64,000 nucleotides of DNA from Bacillota bacterium (GTDB lineage: Bacteria; Bacillota; Sulfobacillia; Sulfobacillales; Sulfobacillaceae): the NCBI GenBank assembly GCA_026627385.1, contig JAPNUR010000004.1, positions 62,001 through 126,000 of the forward strand, given 5' to 3'. Below the pieces are notes generated by a model. That model was not told where the DNA came from. It did no database searches and was given only the letters and a program-made list of their open reading frames with translations. The position numbers and the translations under genes are program-made. This document shows positions 34,696 through 45,102 of the stretch, piece by piece; positions within the stretch are counted from its first letter, which is position 1, and the number at the start of each line of letters is the position of its first letter.

Positions 34696-35367
34696 ATGAC
34701 GGCCTCCTCGGAGACACTTTTTACCGTGCCACTTTATACGTTTGCCGAGGCCGATCGCCTGGGCAATGTTCGAACCGGTACGGCCAAGCGATGGCTCGTC
34801 GGCTATCGTGATGAGACGCAAAAGGACGGTGTTGTCGTCCGTCCTCCCGTGTCGAACGCCTGTTCGCCCAATGGGGTATCGTTTTGGGATTTGATCGAGG
34901 TCATCGTGGTGGGGCAATTGAGAAAAGCGGGCTTTTCTCTGCAGTTGATTCGGCGCATCCACCGGAATTGTCAACAATTGTTTCAGGTGGAGCGGCCGTT
35001 CGTCTCGTTATCCTTAAAGGTCGGAGGACGCGAGATCTTTGTTTCGGTTCAGGACGTGTTGGTCGAGGTGGGAAAAAAGCGCGGGCAACAAGCCTGGACC
35101 GAGGTGATTGGCCCGTTTCTTGAGGACATTGATTACGAGGCCAATTTGGCGGCATCCTGGTGGCCCTTGGGCCACGACGGGGGCGTGCTCGTCGATCCGC
35201 GCTATGGATTTGGACGGCCGGTCATCTCCGGAAAAGGCGTCCGGACAGAAATCATTCGGGAACATTTTGAAGCGAAAAGTTCCATTCATCAGATTGCGGA
35301 GGATTTCAATCTCACCGCGGATCAAGTCGAAGCGGCGCTTCGGTTTGAGTTTTCTCGCGTCGCATGA
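34696..35367 (+). CDS. Antitoxin-like protein: MerR-like HTH plus DUF433
   Basis: A 223-residue protein. Residues about 11-35 form a MerR-like helix-turn-helix (YTFAEADRLGNVRTGTAKRW LVGY), and SFWDLIEVIVVGQLRKAGFS follows as in MerR effector linkers. The C-terminal 55 residues are a DUF433 domain (DPRYGFGRPVISGKGVRTEI...SSIHQIAEDFNLTADQVEAA). The start at 34696 follows AAAAGGAG. Its stop overlaps the start of the PIN-like gene by four bases (ATGA), the standard arrangement of DUF433/DUF5615 toxin-antitoxin pairs in which this partner neutralises the nuclease and represses the operon. Confidence 0.78.
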   Translation: MTASSETLFTVPLYTFAEADRLGNVRTGTAKRWLVGYRDETQKDGVVVRPPVSNACSPNGVSFWDLIEVIVVGQLRKAGFSLQLIRRIHRNCQQLFQVERPFVSLSLKVGGREIFVSVQDVLVEVGKKRGQQAWTEVIGPFLEDIDYEANLAASWWPLGHDGGVLVDPRYGFGRPVISGKGVRTEIIREHFEAKSSIHQIAEDFNLTADQVEAALRFEFSRVA

Positions 35368-35750
35368 TTTTTCTGGATCGGTCGTTGCCGCGAAGCGTGG
35401 CCCGGGCGCTGCGCATGGTCAGGAACGATGTCATCTGGCTAGAAGATTGGCCGGCCTTCGATGAAAACACACCCGACATTGTCTGGCTGGAACGCGCCGG
35501 CCAGGAAGGGTGGATCGTGGTGACCCGAGACAAACGGATTCGCACACGCCCCCATGAACGGAGCGCGCTCCTGCGATACGGCGTGGGATGTTTTGTCTTA
35601 GCCCAAAACCGCAATCTGACCCGTTGGGAATACCTCAAGCTCTTAACAGCGACCCTCGACCACATGGAGACGTTGTTCGACACCACCCCGCGGCCCTTCA
35701 TCTTTGCTGTCTACAGCGATGGTTCGATTCGCCACGTGCGTCTTAAATAA
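35364..35750 (+). CDS. PIN-like toxin (DUF5615 type)
   Basis: A 128-residue protein beginning MIFLDRSLPRSVARAL, where the first Asp matches the first acidic residue of PIN-like nucleases; a second block is DIVWLERAGQEGWIVVTRDKRIR (D...V-T-x-D). This is the DUF5615/PIN-like pattern of small RNA-cleaving toxins. It is translationally coupled to the HTH-DUF433 gene. The C-terminal 60 residues extend beyond the core domain. Activity is inferred from family only. Confidence 0.75.
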   Translation: MIFLDRSLPRSVARALRMVRNDVIWLEDWPAFDENTPDIVWLERAGQEGWIVVTRDKRIRTRPHERSALLRYGVGCFVLAQNRNLTRWEYLKLLTATLDHMETLFDTTPRPFIFAVYSDGSIRHVRLK

Positions 35751-36322
35751 ATCTAATGGGGGCCCAAAAAAGCAATGTCCATCTCCAACATGCGGATTGC
35801 TGCGCCATGTCGTGGATCCCATGATGCGGGCGTTTTGGCTCAACCATCCTGGCAAACGTTTGGCTCCGGCACCGTCAGCTGCGACGCCCAACGACCCTCC
35901 CTCTAGCGCAGAGACCGCAGCCGGAACCCGCTGCGGCCCCGTTCGTGCGGTCCGCGGGCCGCAGGTCAGGGACGCAAGAAGAAGTCACCAAATCCACGTG
36001 ACCCGTGGAGGACCGGGAGGACGGCGAGCACGGCTCCGTCGGCGAGGTGGGCCGCGCCGACCGCTGGATAACTGATGGCACCTAGAGCCCCGGCGCCAGC
36101 GCCGGTTGACCTCGGTGGTTGGGAGCTGTGCAGGAACCCGAATGATCCCCGGTCGGCAGCGGCGAAGGGGTAAATCGTCCGAGGGGCGCCGTAGGCGCTT
36201 TTGCTGTTTTGCGGGGGCATTTGGCTCTGGAGCGCGAGTGGCGGACTGGTGCGAGATCCTTCGATCAGCCCTCGATCCTGTACGACCCGCGCCAGGATGT
36301 AACTAAGGTTAGGGGGTTCCAC
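35751..36322. other. 572-base region without a supported gene
   Basis: A GC-rich stretch after the toxin gene. Several frames are open on both strands but give low-complexity Arg/Pro/Ala-rich translations with no ribosome sites or domains. It sits between an accessory module and a gene fragment and looks like decayed or acquired DNA. No tRNA, CRISPR repeat or terminator was seen. Confidence 0.4.
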
Positions 36323-36571
36323 GTGTCTTTCGACAATGCCATTAATGAGTTGGTTCAACAGGTAGCGGTTGCTACAGCGGGTTCTCCTAACGAAACCAAT
36401 TTGCGCCATGAAATCGAGGAAACCCTGGAGAAGATTTGCAAATCTCTGGACGTTTCGTGGACACCGTTTCAGATTTCACACTGCGCCACAGCCGTTCCGT
36501 CAACACATGGACCAACGCCCGCCCTACTTGAGATCTATAACCTCTCTGTCGGGCGATTCGTTCAACTTTAG
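36323..36571 (+). pseudogene. Short gene fragment, possibly the start of a restriction/methylase-type protein
   Basis: A GTG preceded by TTAGGGGG opens an 82-codon frame. The first 55 residues look like a real protein start (FDNAINELVQQVAVATAGSP, then LRHEIEETLEKICKSLDVSW), reminiscent of the N-terminal helix region of some DNA methylase/restriction proteins. After about residue 55 the sequence loses that character and stops, consistent with a truncated or frameshifted gene. The family impression is weak. Confidence 0.35.
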
Positions 36572-36597
36572 GTTCGTCAGCATCACGCTAACCAAAG

Positions 36598-36627
36598 TAG
36601 GCGGCCACCGTATCTGGTGGCCGCCTA
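36598..36627 (-). terminator. Terminator of the leuCD operon
   Basis: A perfect 12-bp stem (TAGGCGGCCACC pairing with GGTGGCCGCCTA, 6-base loop) ends 22 bases beyond the leuD stop. On the minus strand it is followed by CTTTGG, a poor T-run, so efficiency may be modest. It could also stop transcription coming from the plus strand. Confidence 0.65.
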
Positions 36628-36648
36628 AGGGAGCATGGCGCCGATGCT

Positions 36649-37257
36649 TTATAGGGATGGAAGAGACACGAGGTGATGAGTATTTTCGTAAGCCGCGATC
36701 GCCTCTTCGTGCAGGAGCGTTTCGCCAATGGAATCTAGCCCCTTGAGTAGTTTTTGGCGCCGCTCAGGATTCACCTCAAATTCTGAGGAAAACCGCCCTT
36801 GGGCTTCTCGGATAGTCCCAGCTTCCAAATCAATGGTTAACGTGACGGGCTCCTTCTCGGCCAACTGAAACAGACGGCTGACTGCTTCATCAGGTAAAAT
36901 CACAGGTAACAAGCCGTTTTCAAAGCAGTTGTTGTAGAAGATGTCCGCAAAGGATGGCGCAATAATGGCTCGAAAGCCAAAATCCGCCAGCGCCCACGGC
37001 GCGTGCTCGCGCGAAGATCCGCAACCAAAATTGGCGCCCGCGAGCAAAATAGTCGCGGTGTTATATGGCGGTTGATTAAGGATAAAGTCAGGGCGAGGGT
37101 GGCCATCGTCATCAAATCGCCAGTCAAAGAACAGAAACTGGCCAAAACCCGTGCGCTCGATCCGCTTCAAAAATTGTTTCGGAATGATTTGATCGGTGTC
37201 CACGTTGCTGCGGTTAAGCGGAGCAACCAGCCCTGTGTGACGCACGAATTCCTTCAT
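36649..37257 (-). CDS. leuD: 3-isopropylmalate dehydratase small subunit
   Basis: Swivelling domain of isopropylmalate isomerase (leucine synthesis). The 202-residue protein has [16 protein letters not shown] at the start and [17 protein letters not shown], which positions substrate on the [4Fe-4S] cluster of LeuC. Length is that of the bacterial (not archaeal) type. Its ATG overlaps the leuC stop by four bases. Terminator hairpin follows. Confidence 0.95.
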   Translation of the reverse strand: MKEFVRHTGLVAPLNRSNVDTDQIIPKQFLKRIERTGFGQFLFFDWRFDDDGHPRPDFILNQPPYNTATILLAGANFGCGSSREHAPWALADFGFRAIIAPSFADIFYNNCFENGLLPVILPDEAVSRLFQLAEKEPVTLTIDLEAGTIREAQGRFSSEFEVNPERRQKLLKGLDSIGETLLHEEAIAAYENTHHLVSLPSL

Positions 37258-38675
37258 TGCAGCACCTCCGAGGATAGCGAACGAACGTCTGTCAGGTGAC
37301 CGGTAATCGCGGCGGCAGCCGCCATTTCCGGACTCACTAAATGCGTGCGTCCTCCACGGCCCTGACGCCCTTCAAAGTTGCGGTTTGAGGTCGACGCGGA
37401 GCGTTCGCCAGGCGCCAAAATGTCCTCATTCATGCCGAGGCACATACTGCAGCCGGGCTCGCGCCATTCAAAGCCGGCTTCGCGAAAGATGCGATCCAGT
37501 CCTTTTTCTTCGGCCGCTCGCTTGACGCGTCCCGAACCTGGCACCGCCATGGCGCGCACGCCTGGTGCCACATGATGGCCTTGGATTACACGGGCAGCGC
37601 GCTCGAGATCTTCTAGCCGACCATTGGTGCAGGAGCCAATAAAGACACGCTGAATCGGAATCTCTGAAAGTGGCGTGCCCGGCGTAAGGCCCATGTATTG
37701 AAGCGCCTTTTTCATCATTTCCCGGCGCACCGGATCGGGCTCGTCCGCGGGATCGGGCACGCGTTCGGTGATAGGGGCGCTCATCTCCGGGTTGGTGCCC
37801 CAGGTCACCATCGGAGCAAGCTGGCTGATGTCTACTTCCACGACGCGATCGAACTGAGCACCCGGATCAGTTGCCAACGCCAGCCAGCGCTGACGGGTTT
37901 CTTCCAGCGCTGCGCCTTTGGGTGTATAGGGGCGCGATGCAAGATAGGCAATGGTGGTTTCGTCCGGGGAAATCATTCCAGCCCGCGCGCCCGCTTCAAT
38001 CGACATATTGCAGAGCGTCATGCGCTCTTCCATGCTCAGCTTGGACACCGCGTCGCCGGTGTACTCGATAACATACCCGGTGGCACCTGCTACCCCAATC
38101 TGTCGGATCAAGGCCAAGATCATGTCTTTGGCAGTCGTGCCCGGGGGGCGCTGACCCACAAAACGGACTTCCATCGTTTTGGGACGGCTTTGCCACAGAG
38201 TTTGGGTTGCCAGCACGTGCTCCACTTCGCTGGTGCCAATGCCAAAGGCCCAGGCGCCAAACGCGCCGTGCGTAGACGTGTGACTGTCCCCACAGACAAT
38301 GGTCATGCCCGGTTGAGTGAACCCCATTTCCGGACCAATAATATGGACAATGCCTTGGTCGGGATGATGCAGGTCAAAAAGAGGCACGTCAAACTCGCGG
38401 CAATTGATAGCCAGCTGCTCCATTTGGCGGCGGGCAATCTCGTCGTGAATGGGTAGCGAGCGGTCGCTGGTGGGCACGTTGTGGTCCATGACCGCCAGCG
38501 TCAAGTCTGGTCGACGCACGCGTCGGCCTGCCTGACGGAGCCCTTCAAACGCTTGAGGCGACGTGACTTCATGAATATAATGGCGGTCAATATAGATTAA
38601 TGCCGCCTTGTCGGGCGACTCCTGATAGACGATATGCTGCGACCAGATCTTGTCAAAGAGTGTCTCAGCTGCCAT
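37254..38675 (-). CDS. leuC: 3-isopropylmalate dehydratase large subunit
   Basis: Aconitase-family subunit that isomerises 2- to 3-isopropylmalate. The 473-residue protein carries the cluster cysteines in [11 protein letters not shown] and [12 protein letters not shown], plus [20 protein letters not shown] and the late [20 protein letters not shown]. The ATG at 38675 ([11 protein letters not shown]) follows GGAAGGA; the open frame runs back to 38714 without a ribosome site. It is divergent from ilvD, so one 398-base gap serves both branched-chain operons. Confidence 0.95.
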   Translation of the reverse strand: MAAETLFDKIWSQHIVYQESPDKAALIYIDRHYIHEVTSPQAFEGLRQAGRRVRRPDLTLAVMDHNVPTSDRSLPIHDEIARRQMEQLAINCREFDVPLFDLHHPDQGIVHIIGPEMGFTQPGMTIVCGDSHTSTHGAFGAWAFGIGTSEVEHVLATQTLWQSRPKTMEVRFVGQRPPGTTAKDMILALIRQIGVAGATGYVIEYTGDAVSKLSMEERMTLCNMSIEAGARAGMISPDETTIAYLASRPYTPKGAALEETRQRWLALATDPGAQFDRVVEVDISQLAPMVTWGTNPEMSAPITERVPDPADEPDPVRREMMKKALQYMGLTPGTPLSEIPIQRVFIGSCTNGRLEDLERAARVIQGHHVAPGVRAMAVPGSGRVKRAAEEKGLDRIFREAGFEWREPGCSMCLGMNEDILAPGERSASTSNRNFEGRQGRGGRTHLVSPEMAAAAAITGHLTDVRSLSSEVLQ

Positions 38676-38759
38676 AGTCACCAATCCTTCCGTGGCCGGG
38701 GTGTTGTCCCCCATTGTACCGTGATTGGGTGCTTGAAGCTAGAGGTTTGGATTGATGCC

Positions 38760-38814
38760 AAAAGGACGCGTGAGCATTCGTGACTATCTTCTCACAAAAA
38801 AGGAACCGCGTCCC
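38760..38814 (-). promoter_or_regulatory. Hairpin with T-run in the leuC leader
   Basis: On the minus strand GGGACGCG and CGCGTCC form an outer stem, GTGAG/CTCAC an inner one, and TTTT follows at 38763-38760. A TGACT/AGTCA pairing would compete with it. This is a possible attenuator about 85 bases before leuC. It has no T-box GGTGG-ACC motif. Confidence 0.4.
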
Positions 38815-38950
38815 AGTCATTGCAACCTACGTTGGAGAATCCTTCAGGCCCCATCCTTTGGGGGGCTCCGGAGGACGTCAGGGATGCGGGTCGCATGCGC
38901 TTAAAACGAATGCCCGTATTGGCCAACTATCGGATGATCCGTAACCACGC

Positions 38951-38978
38951 TTGATTATTCGAGCTAAAGCAGGATAAT
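38951..38978 (+). promoter_or_regulatory. Candidate ilvD promoter
   Basis: TTGATT (38951-38956), 16 bases, GATAAT (38973-38978), about 95 bases before ilvD. The same AT-rich segment read on the minus strand offers TTAATT/AATAAT with 16-base spacing toward leuC, so the two operons may use overlapping promoters. Confidence 0.45.
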
Positions 38979-39073
38979 TAACGATAATACGCGCCTTTAT
39001 TTTAACCGTGCGTGAATAGTTAACGCTTTATGGGAAAAGTCAAGAAGCCGAGTTAGGCTGAGGAGGGGTTTGG

Positions 39074-40783
39074 GTGGATCATCATTCTTCATCGGACGTC
39101 CGGGCGCGGAGCCGCGTGACGGTTGACGGCCCGGAGCGGGCACCGCATCGCAGCATGTACCGGGCCACCGGCCTTACCGATCAGGATTTTCGGCAACCAT
39201 TCATAGGAGTGGCCAATTTAGCGACCGAGGTGACACCGTGCAATTTCCATTTGCATCAGGTGACGAGAGAGGTCAAGGCGGGCGTTCGCGAAGCGGGCGG
39301 CACACCCATTGAATTTCCGGCGATTACCGTCAGCGATGCCATTGCGATGGGGCACCAGGGGATGAAGGGGTCGCTTATTAGTCGAGAAATTATTGCCGAT
39401 TCGATTGAGATCGTCACCTTTGCTGAGGGATTTGACGCCTTGGTCGCGGTCGGCGGGTGCGACAAGAACCTGCCGGGAATTTTGATGGCTGCTGCACGCC
39501 TTAACGTGCCTACCGTGGTGCTTTATGGCGGAACCATGATGCCGGGGCAGTTCCGCGGCAAATCCGTCAGCGTCGAAGATGTCTTTGAGGCTGTGGGTGC
39601 CCATGCGGCAGGGCGTATGAGCGATGAGGAGCTTGATGAGTTGGAGCGTGTCGCCTGCCCAGGCCCAGGAACGTGCGGGGGGTTGTTTACAGCTAATACT
39701 ATGGGCACGCTGGTGGAAACGCTGGGCATGGCCAAGCTGGGAACTTCGGCCATCCCCGCCATGCATCCCGAGCGTCAGGTGGCCGCGCGCCAAGTCGGAA
39801 AACAAATCTTGGATACGCTTGCTCAAGGCATTCGTCCCCGCGACGTGCTGACTGTGAAGGCTTTTGAAAATGCCATTCGGGTAGCAGCAGCACTCGGCGG
39901 ATCTACGAATAGCGTGCTGCACCTGATGGCCATTGCCGGTGAGGCCAAGGTTCCGTTGACCCTAGAAGACTTTGACCGCATTAGCCGGGAGACGCCTCAC
40001 ATTGGTAACCTGAAGCCCGGCGGCGAATACCTGATGGCGGATCTGTTTCGCGTCGGCGGCGTGCCCTTGATTTTGCGTCGACTGTTGGATGCTGGCCTTC
40101 TACACGAGGACGCGCTGACGATTACGGGTCGGACCTTGGGAGAGGAAATTCGCGAATTTCCGCTGCCCGATGACCCAGAGGCCGAGCGCGTGGTCTATCC
40201 GGTGGCAAAGCCGCTCCATCCGGACGGCGCACTGGTCATCTTAAAGGGGAATCTCGCATCCGAAGGCGCGGTGCTGAAGATTACCGACCCTTCGGGAAAG
40301 GTAAGTTTTCGCGGGCGGGCGCGGGTCTTTGACGGAGAGGAAAACGCGTTTCATGCGATTTCCCAAGGTGAAATCCAGTCAGGGGACGTGGTGGTGATTC
40401 GCTACGAGGGACCCCAGGGCGGGCCCGGCATGCGGGAAATGCTGAGCGTGACCGCGGCTATTGTCGGGCAGGGCCACGTGTCGGACGTCGCCATGGTGAC
40501 GGATGGACGATTTTCCGGGGCCACGCGCGGACCGATGGTGGGCCACGTCTCGCCGGAAGCGTGGGTTGGGGGCGTCATTGCCCTCGTCGAGGACGGCGAT
40601 GAAATTATTATCGATTCCGAGCGGCGGCAACTCACCGTTAACGTGCCTGATGAGGAACTCGAACGGCGTCGAGCTCGTTGGGTGCGGCCGGACCCGCAGT
40701 ACACCGAAGGCGCCCTGGCCAAATACCAGCGACTATTTGCCTCGGCGAGTCTGGGGGCGCGAACCACCATATGGGACAGCTAA
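39074..40783 (+). CDS. ilvD: Dihydroxy-acid dehydratase
   Basis: Dehydrates dihydroxy-isovalerate and dihydroxy-methylvalerate in valine/isoleucine synthesis using an iron-sulfur cluster. The 569-residue protein contains [17 protein letters not shown] (cluster Cys), [17 protein letters not shown] (second Cys), and [20 protein letters not shown] near the end. GTG start follows AGGAGGGG by 5 bases. It is transcribed alone, divergent from leuCD; the next operon starts about 200 bases later with its own promoter. Confidence 0.95.
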   Translation: MDHHSSSDVRARSRVTVDGPERAPHRSMYRATGLTDQDFRQPFIGVANLATEVTPCNFHLHQVTREVKAGVREAGGTPIEFPAITVSDAIAMGHQGMKGSLISREIIADSIEIVTFAEGFDALVAVGGCDKNLPGILMAAARLNVPTVVLYGGTMMPGQFRGKSVSVEDVFEAVGAHAAGRMSDEELDELERVACPGPGTCGGLFTANTMGTLVETLGMAKLGTSAIPAMHPERQVAARQVGKQILDTLAQGIRPRDVLTVKAFENAIRVAAALGGSTNSVLHLMAIAGEAKVPLTLEDFDRISRETPHIGNLKPGGEYLMADLFRVGGVPLILRRLLDAGLLHEDALTITGRTLGEEIREFPLPDDPEAERVVYPVAKPLHPDGALVILKGNLASEGAVLKITDPSGKVSFRGRARVFDGEENAFHAISQGEIQSGDVVVIRYEGPQGGPGMREMLSVTAAIVGQGHVSDVAMVTDGRFSGATRGPMVGHVSPEAWVGGVIALVEDGDEIIIDSERRQLTVNVPDEELERRRARWVRPDPQYTEGALAKYQRLFASASLGARTTIWDS

Positions 40784-40981
40784 AAAATTTTTTGGGGGGT
40801 AGCAGGAATTTTCGCTTGTTCAGAGAATAACTATCTCCCATAATAGCGAATGAGGCCTCGAAGTGACCTGGGAGATCGCCCGTTAACGGCGAGATGGGGA
40901 CGAGGGCGGAACCAGACGCGTTGGCGGCGGATCAAATAAACGTTCCAGGTTCGACAAGATCTTACTTTCGCGGTTCGTGTT

Positions 40982-40990
40982 TGCTATAAT
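40982..40990 (+). promoter_or_regulatory. Extended -10 promoter of the ilv-leu T-box operon
   Basis: TG-C-TATAAT, an extended -10 with perfect hexamer, begins about 20 bases before the T-box. The -35 (TTACTT at 40962) is poor, which extended -10 promoters tolerate. A near palindrome around GTTAAC (about 40874-40893) lies upstream. Confidence 0.6.
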
Positions 40991-41001
40991 AACGCATAAT
41001 T

Positions 41002-41222
41002 GTTGTGATGATGGGGAGCGCTGCGTAAGACGGTTTCAAGCGACTTAGGGGTTGGTGCAAGCCTAAGACGTCAAGTGCAGATCCTCGCCCCGGAGCTCTT
41101 TTTTCGATGTGTATGCGGAGAAAAAAGCGGGTCATGCCGTTATCCATGTCGAGCCTCGCCAGTAGGCGGGGGAAGAAGGGTGGTACCACGTGCAAGCGTC
41201 CCTTTCCTGCGGGAAAGGGACG
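41002..41222 (+). ncRNA. T-box riboswitch controlling ilvM-like/ilvC/leuA
   Basis: A tRNA-sensing leader. Visible parts: stem I (GGGG/CCCC, CTGC 41021-41024 with GCAG 41077-41080, GACG/CGTC), the distal AGCGA and GGTGCAAGCC loops, the T-box AGGGTGGTACCACG (41177-41190), and a terminator with an 11-bp stem (41197-41222) followed by a short T-rich run. The specifier side of stem I reads GCAG-ATC-CTC-GCCCC: ATC (Ile, 41081-41083) best fits the loop, CTC (Leu) is the alternative. Uncharged cognate tRNA should favour the antiterminator and switch the operon on. Confidence 0.9.
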
Positions 41223-41265
41223 TTCCGTTTATAGAGAAGATTCAATCGAGGGAGGGAAGGGGCTA

Positions 41266-42611
<1,346 letters not shown>

Positions 42612-42615
42612 GCGC

Positions 42616-43797
42616 ATGAGCGACCGCGTCATCATTTTTGACACCACGTTGAGGGATGGCGAGCAATCCCCCAGGGTGGCCTTGACCGTGGCGGAAAAGG
42701 TGGAGATTGCTCACCAATTGGCGCGTCTCGGGGTTGACGTCATTGAGGCAGGATTTCCCGTGTCGTCATCTGGGGATTTTGACGCTGTGCGGGCGATTTC
42801 AGGGGAAATTTCCGGACCCACGATTGCTGCATTAGCCCGCTGTGAAGAGCAAGACCTGGAGGCGGCGATTCGCGCCTTGGAGCCGACGGCCCATGCCCGC
42901 TTGCACGTGTTCATTGCCACGTCGCCCGTGCACATGGAGGCCAAACTGAAATTGAAGCCCGATCAGGTGCTCGAGCGCATTGACCGGTTTGTGCGGTTCG
43001 CCCGGCAGCATGTGGCAGACGTTGAGTTTTCGGCAGAGGATGCCACCCGCTCGGATCGCGATTTTTTGCTGGATGCAGTGTGCGTGGCAGTGGAGGCAGG
43101 CGCGCGCACGATTAACATTCCCGACACGGTGGGCTACGCAATGACAGATGAGTTTCGGCAGCTGATCAGTGGTGTGCGAGCTGAGTTGCCGGACGAGGTC
43201 ATTCTGTCGGTCCATTGCCATGATGATCTAGGCCTGGCGGTGGCGAATTCACTGGCTGGTATCCTGGCTGGGGCGCGGCAAGTCGAGGTGGCGGTGAATG
43301 GCATTGGCGAACGGGCGGGCAACGCTGCCTTGGAAGAGGTCGGCGTGGCTCTTGCCGCTCGCCGCGACGTTTTTGACGTTCAGCATCAGTTAAACCTCCA
43401 GGAAATGTATCGCACCAGTCAGCTGGTCAGCCGTCTTACTGGAATGGTGGTTCAACCTAACAAGGCCATTGTGGGGGCGAATGCCTTTCGGCATGAATCT
43501 GGCATTCATCAGGATGGTATCCTGAAGGATCCGCGCACCTATGAGTTCTTAGATGCGACGGCATTGGGCCAGGGGAGTCACCTGGTGCTGGGCAAGCACT
43601 CTGGGCGCCATGCGCTGAGCGAACGGCTTGAACGGCTGGGCATCGCCTACACGGTCGAGGATCTGCGGCAGATGCAGCACCAGATTAAGAAGTTGGCGGA
43701 GGGTAAGCGGGTCATTAACGATGAGGAGCTTTATCGGATCTGGCAGTCGTTACCCCAATCGGAGGTCGGAAATCGGCGTTCAAGCTTGGGGAGCTAG
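42616..43797 (+). CDS. leuA: 2-isopropylmalate synthase, short form without regulatory domain
   Basis: Condenses acetyl-CoA with 2-oxoisovalerate, the first leucine-specific step. Catalytic barrel motifs are complete: [13 protein letters not shown], the [13 protein letters not shown] metal site, [16 protein letters not shown], and [18 protein letters not shown]. The protein stops at 393 residues, just after the subdomain ([14 protein letters not shown]), so the usual C-terminal leucine-binding domain of about 120 residues is missing. A TnpB element follows immediately. Either this is a naturally short, possibly feedback-insensitive LeuA, or the element has cut the gene. GAGGAGGGAC precedes the ATG. 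Confidence 0.88.
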   Translation: MSDRVIIFDTTLRDGEQSPRVALTVAEKVEIAHQLARLGVDVIEAGFPVSSSGDFDAVRAISGEISGPTIAALARCEEQDLEAAIRALEPTAHARLHVFIATSPVHMEAKLKLKPDQVLERIDRFVRFARQHVADVEFSAEDATRSDRDFLLDAVCVAVEAGARTINIPDTVGYAMTDEFRQLISGVRAELPDEVILSVHCHDDLGLAVANSLAGILAGARQVEVAVNGIGERAGNAALEEVGVALAARRDVFDVQHQLNLQEMYRTSQLVSRLTGMVVQPNKAIVGANAFRHESGIHQDGILKDPRTYEFLDATALGQGSHLVLGKHSGRHALSERLERLGIAYTVEDLRQMQHQIKKLAEGKRVINDEELYRIWQSLPQSEVGNRRSSLGS

Positions 43798-43864
43798 CAA
43801 GGGAGCGAAGTGTTTGGGCGGGCAACCGACGTGGAGGGCCTGACCGAAAACTTGGCGGCGCAAG

Positions 43865-43885
43865 CCCCGCGCTTCAGCGCTGGGG
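43865..43885 (+). repeat. Left-end hairpin of the tnpB element
   Basis: Reads CCCCGCGCTT-C-AGCGCTGGGG, a 9-bp stem with a 2-base loop and one bulge. It recurs at 45116-45136 in the same orientation with a single C-to-T change. Confidence 0.75.
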
Positions 43886-43917
43886 ATCAGCCGCCCGGTC
43901 TTTAGGAGGTGAGTTCG

Positions 43918-45102
43918 TTGTCATCATCAAGCAATCCATCGAACACCAAAAGCGGGTATGAGGTCCGGCGGCTACAGTTGGAGCCGACTCCGCAACTCGA
44001 TGCCCTGGTCCGAGCGGCCGGTGATCTCTATACGCGCACAGTAATCAGCTTTTGGCGCACGGTGCGCAAGCACGGTCTATGGCTCAAGCCATCCGCCATG
44101 ATGCGTTGGCATACCTCGGATCAGTTGCACGCCCATAGCGCCGATGCCGTCGTCCAGGGTTTCTATGCAGCGCTGAAGTCCTGGCGGAAGCGGCGCAAGA
44201 CCGATCCGCACGCCAAGCCCCCGCATCGTCGCCGCCGGTATTATCGGGTGCAGTGGAAATCCTCCGCCATCCGGGTGCAGGACGGCTCTCTCGTGCTGTC
44301 TAATGGGCGGGGCCATGCGCCGTTGGTTGTACCGTGGTCGTGGGAAGCTCCGGTGTTGGTCGAACTCGGGTGGGCGGGAACCGCCTATGAACTGCGGGCC
44401 GTGTACTCCCGGCCCACGGCAGAACCCGTCACCGCCGGAAAGGTTGCTGGCGTTGATCTGGGAGAAGTCCACCTGGCGGTGGCCCACGACGGAGAGCGCA
44501 CCGTCATCGTCAACGGCAGGAAGCTACGGTCCATACGACAGTACCAAAACAAGCTGAAAGCGACGCTGGCCGCCAAGCAGGCTCGCCGGAAGAAGGGCTC
44601 TCGCCGCTGGCGGAAGCTCCAGCGGAGCAAGCGGAAACAGCTCCGCAAGCTCGATCACCAGATGCACGATATTCTGCACAAGCAAACGACCACCCTGGTC
44701 TCCACCCTCCATGCGAGCGGGGTGCAGACGGTCGCGATTGGCGACGTGCGGGATCTGCGGCAACGGGTGGATTACGGGCCCACCGCCAACCAGCGCATCC
44801 ACCAGATGGTCACGGGCCAAGTCCGTTGGATGGTCACCTACAAGGCGAAACGGTTAGGAATGCGGGTCGAACTCCAAGACGAAGCCTACACCTCGCAGGA
44901 GTGCCCCCGCTGCGAACATCGGCACAAACCGCGTGGCCGCGAATATCTTTGTCCCGCCTGTGGTTTCCGCTTCCACCGGGATGGCGTCGGCGCAATCAAC
45001 ATCCGACGCAAGTATCTGGGCTCCGGCCCAGTAGTTGGGGCGATGGCGTCCCCCACGGGCGTGCGGTGGCATCCCCACCGGCGCGTCTGCGTAGCTCGCT
45101 AG
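43918..45102 (+). CDS. tnpB: TnpB, RNA-guided nuclease of the IS605 family
   Basis: A 394-residue, apparently full-length TnpB. RuvC-I is AGVDLGEVHLAV (D180), RuvC-II is VAIGDVRDL (D276; the more common Glu is Gly), the zinc finger is CPRCEHRHKPRGREYLCPAC, and RuvC-III is FHRDGVGAINIR (D355). The central region is extremely Lys/Arg-rich. Such proteins cut DNA matching a guide taken from the element's right flank, keeping the element in place after transposition. The TTG at 43918 is chosen because AGGAGGT lies 7 bases upstream; GTG at 43909 overlaps that site. Confidence 0.88.
   Translation: MSSSSNPSNTKSGYEVRRLQLEPTPQLDALVRAAGDLYTRTVISFWRTVRKHGLWLKPSAMMRWHTSDQLHAHSADAVVQGFYAALKSWRKRRKTDPHAKPPHRRRRYYRVQWKSSAIRVQDGSLVLSNGRGHAPLVVPWSWEAPVLVELGWAGTAYELRAVYSRPTAEPVTAGKVAGVDLGEVHLAVAHDGERTVIVNGRKLRSIRQYQNKLKATLAAKQARRKKGSRRWRKLQRSKRKQLRKLDHQMHDILHKQTTTLVSTLHASGVQTVAIGDVRDLRQRVDYGPTANQRIHQMVTGQVRWMVTYKAKRLGMRVELQDEAYTSQECPRCEHRHKPRGREYLCPACGFRFHRDGVGAINIRRKYLGSGPVVGAMASPTGVRWHPHRRVCVAR

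Noticed and set aside
35704-36075. 123-codon frame after the toxin gene
   Set aside because: Overlaps the toxin stop, has no ribosome site and turns into Arg/Gly-rich translation typical of GC-rich non-coding DNA.
36369-36746. 125-codon frame overlapping the gene fragment and the leuD end
   Set aside because: Runs through the leuCD terminator hairpin and into leuD antisense; no domain or ribosome site.
38760-38830. T-box riboswitch for leuC
   Set aside because: A GGAACCGCG string resembles part of a T-box, but it lies on the wrong strand and no stem I or GGTGG-ACC core is present; kept only as a hairpin.
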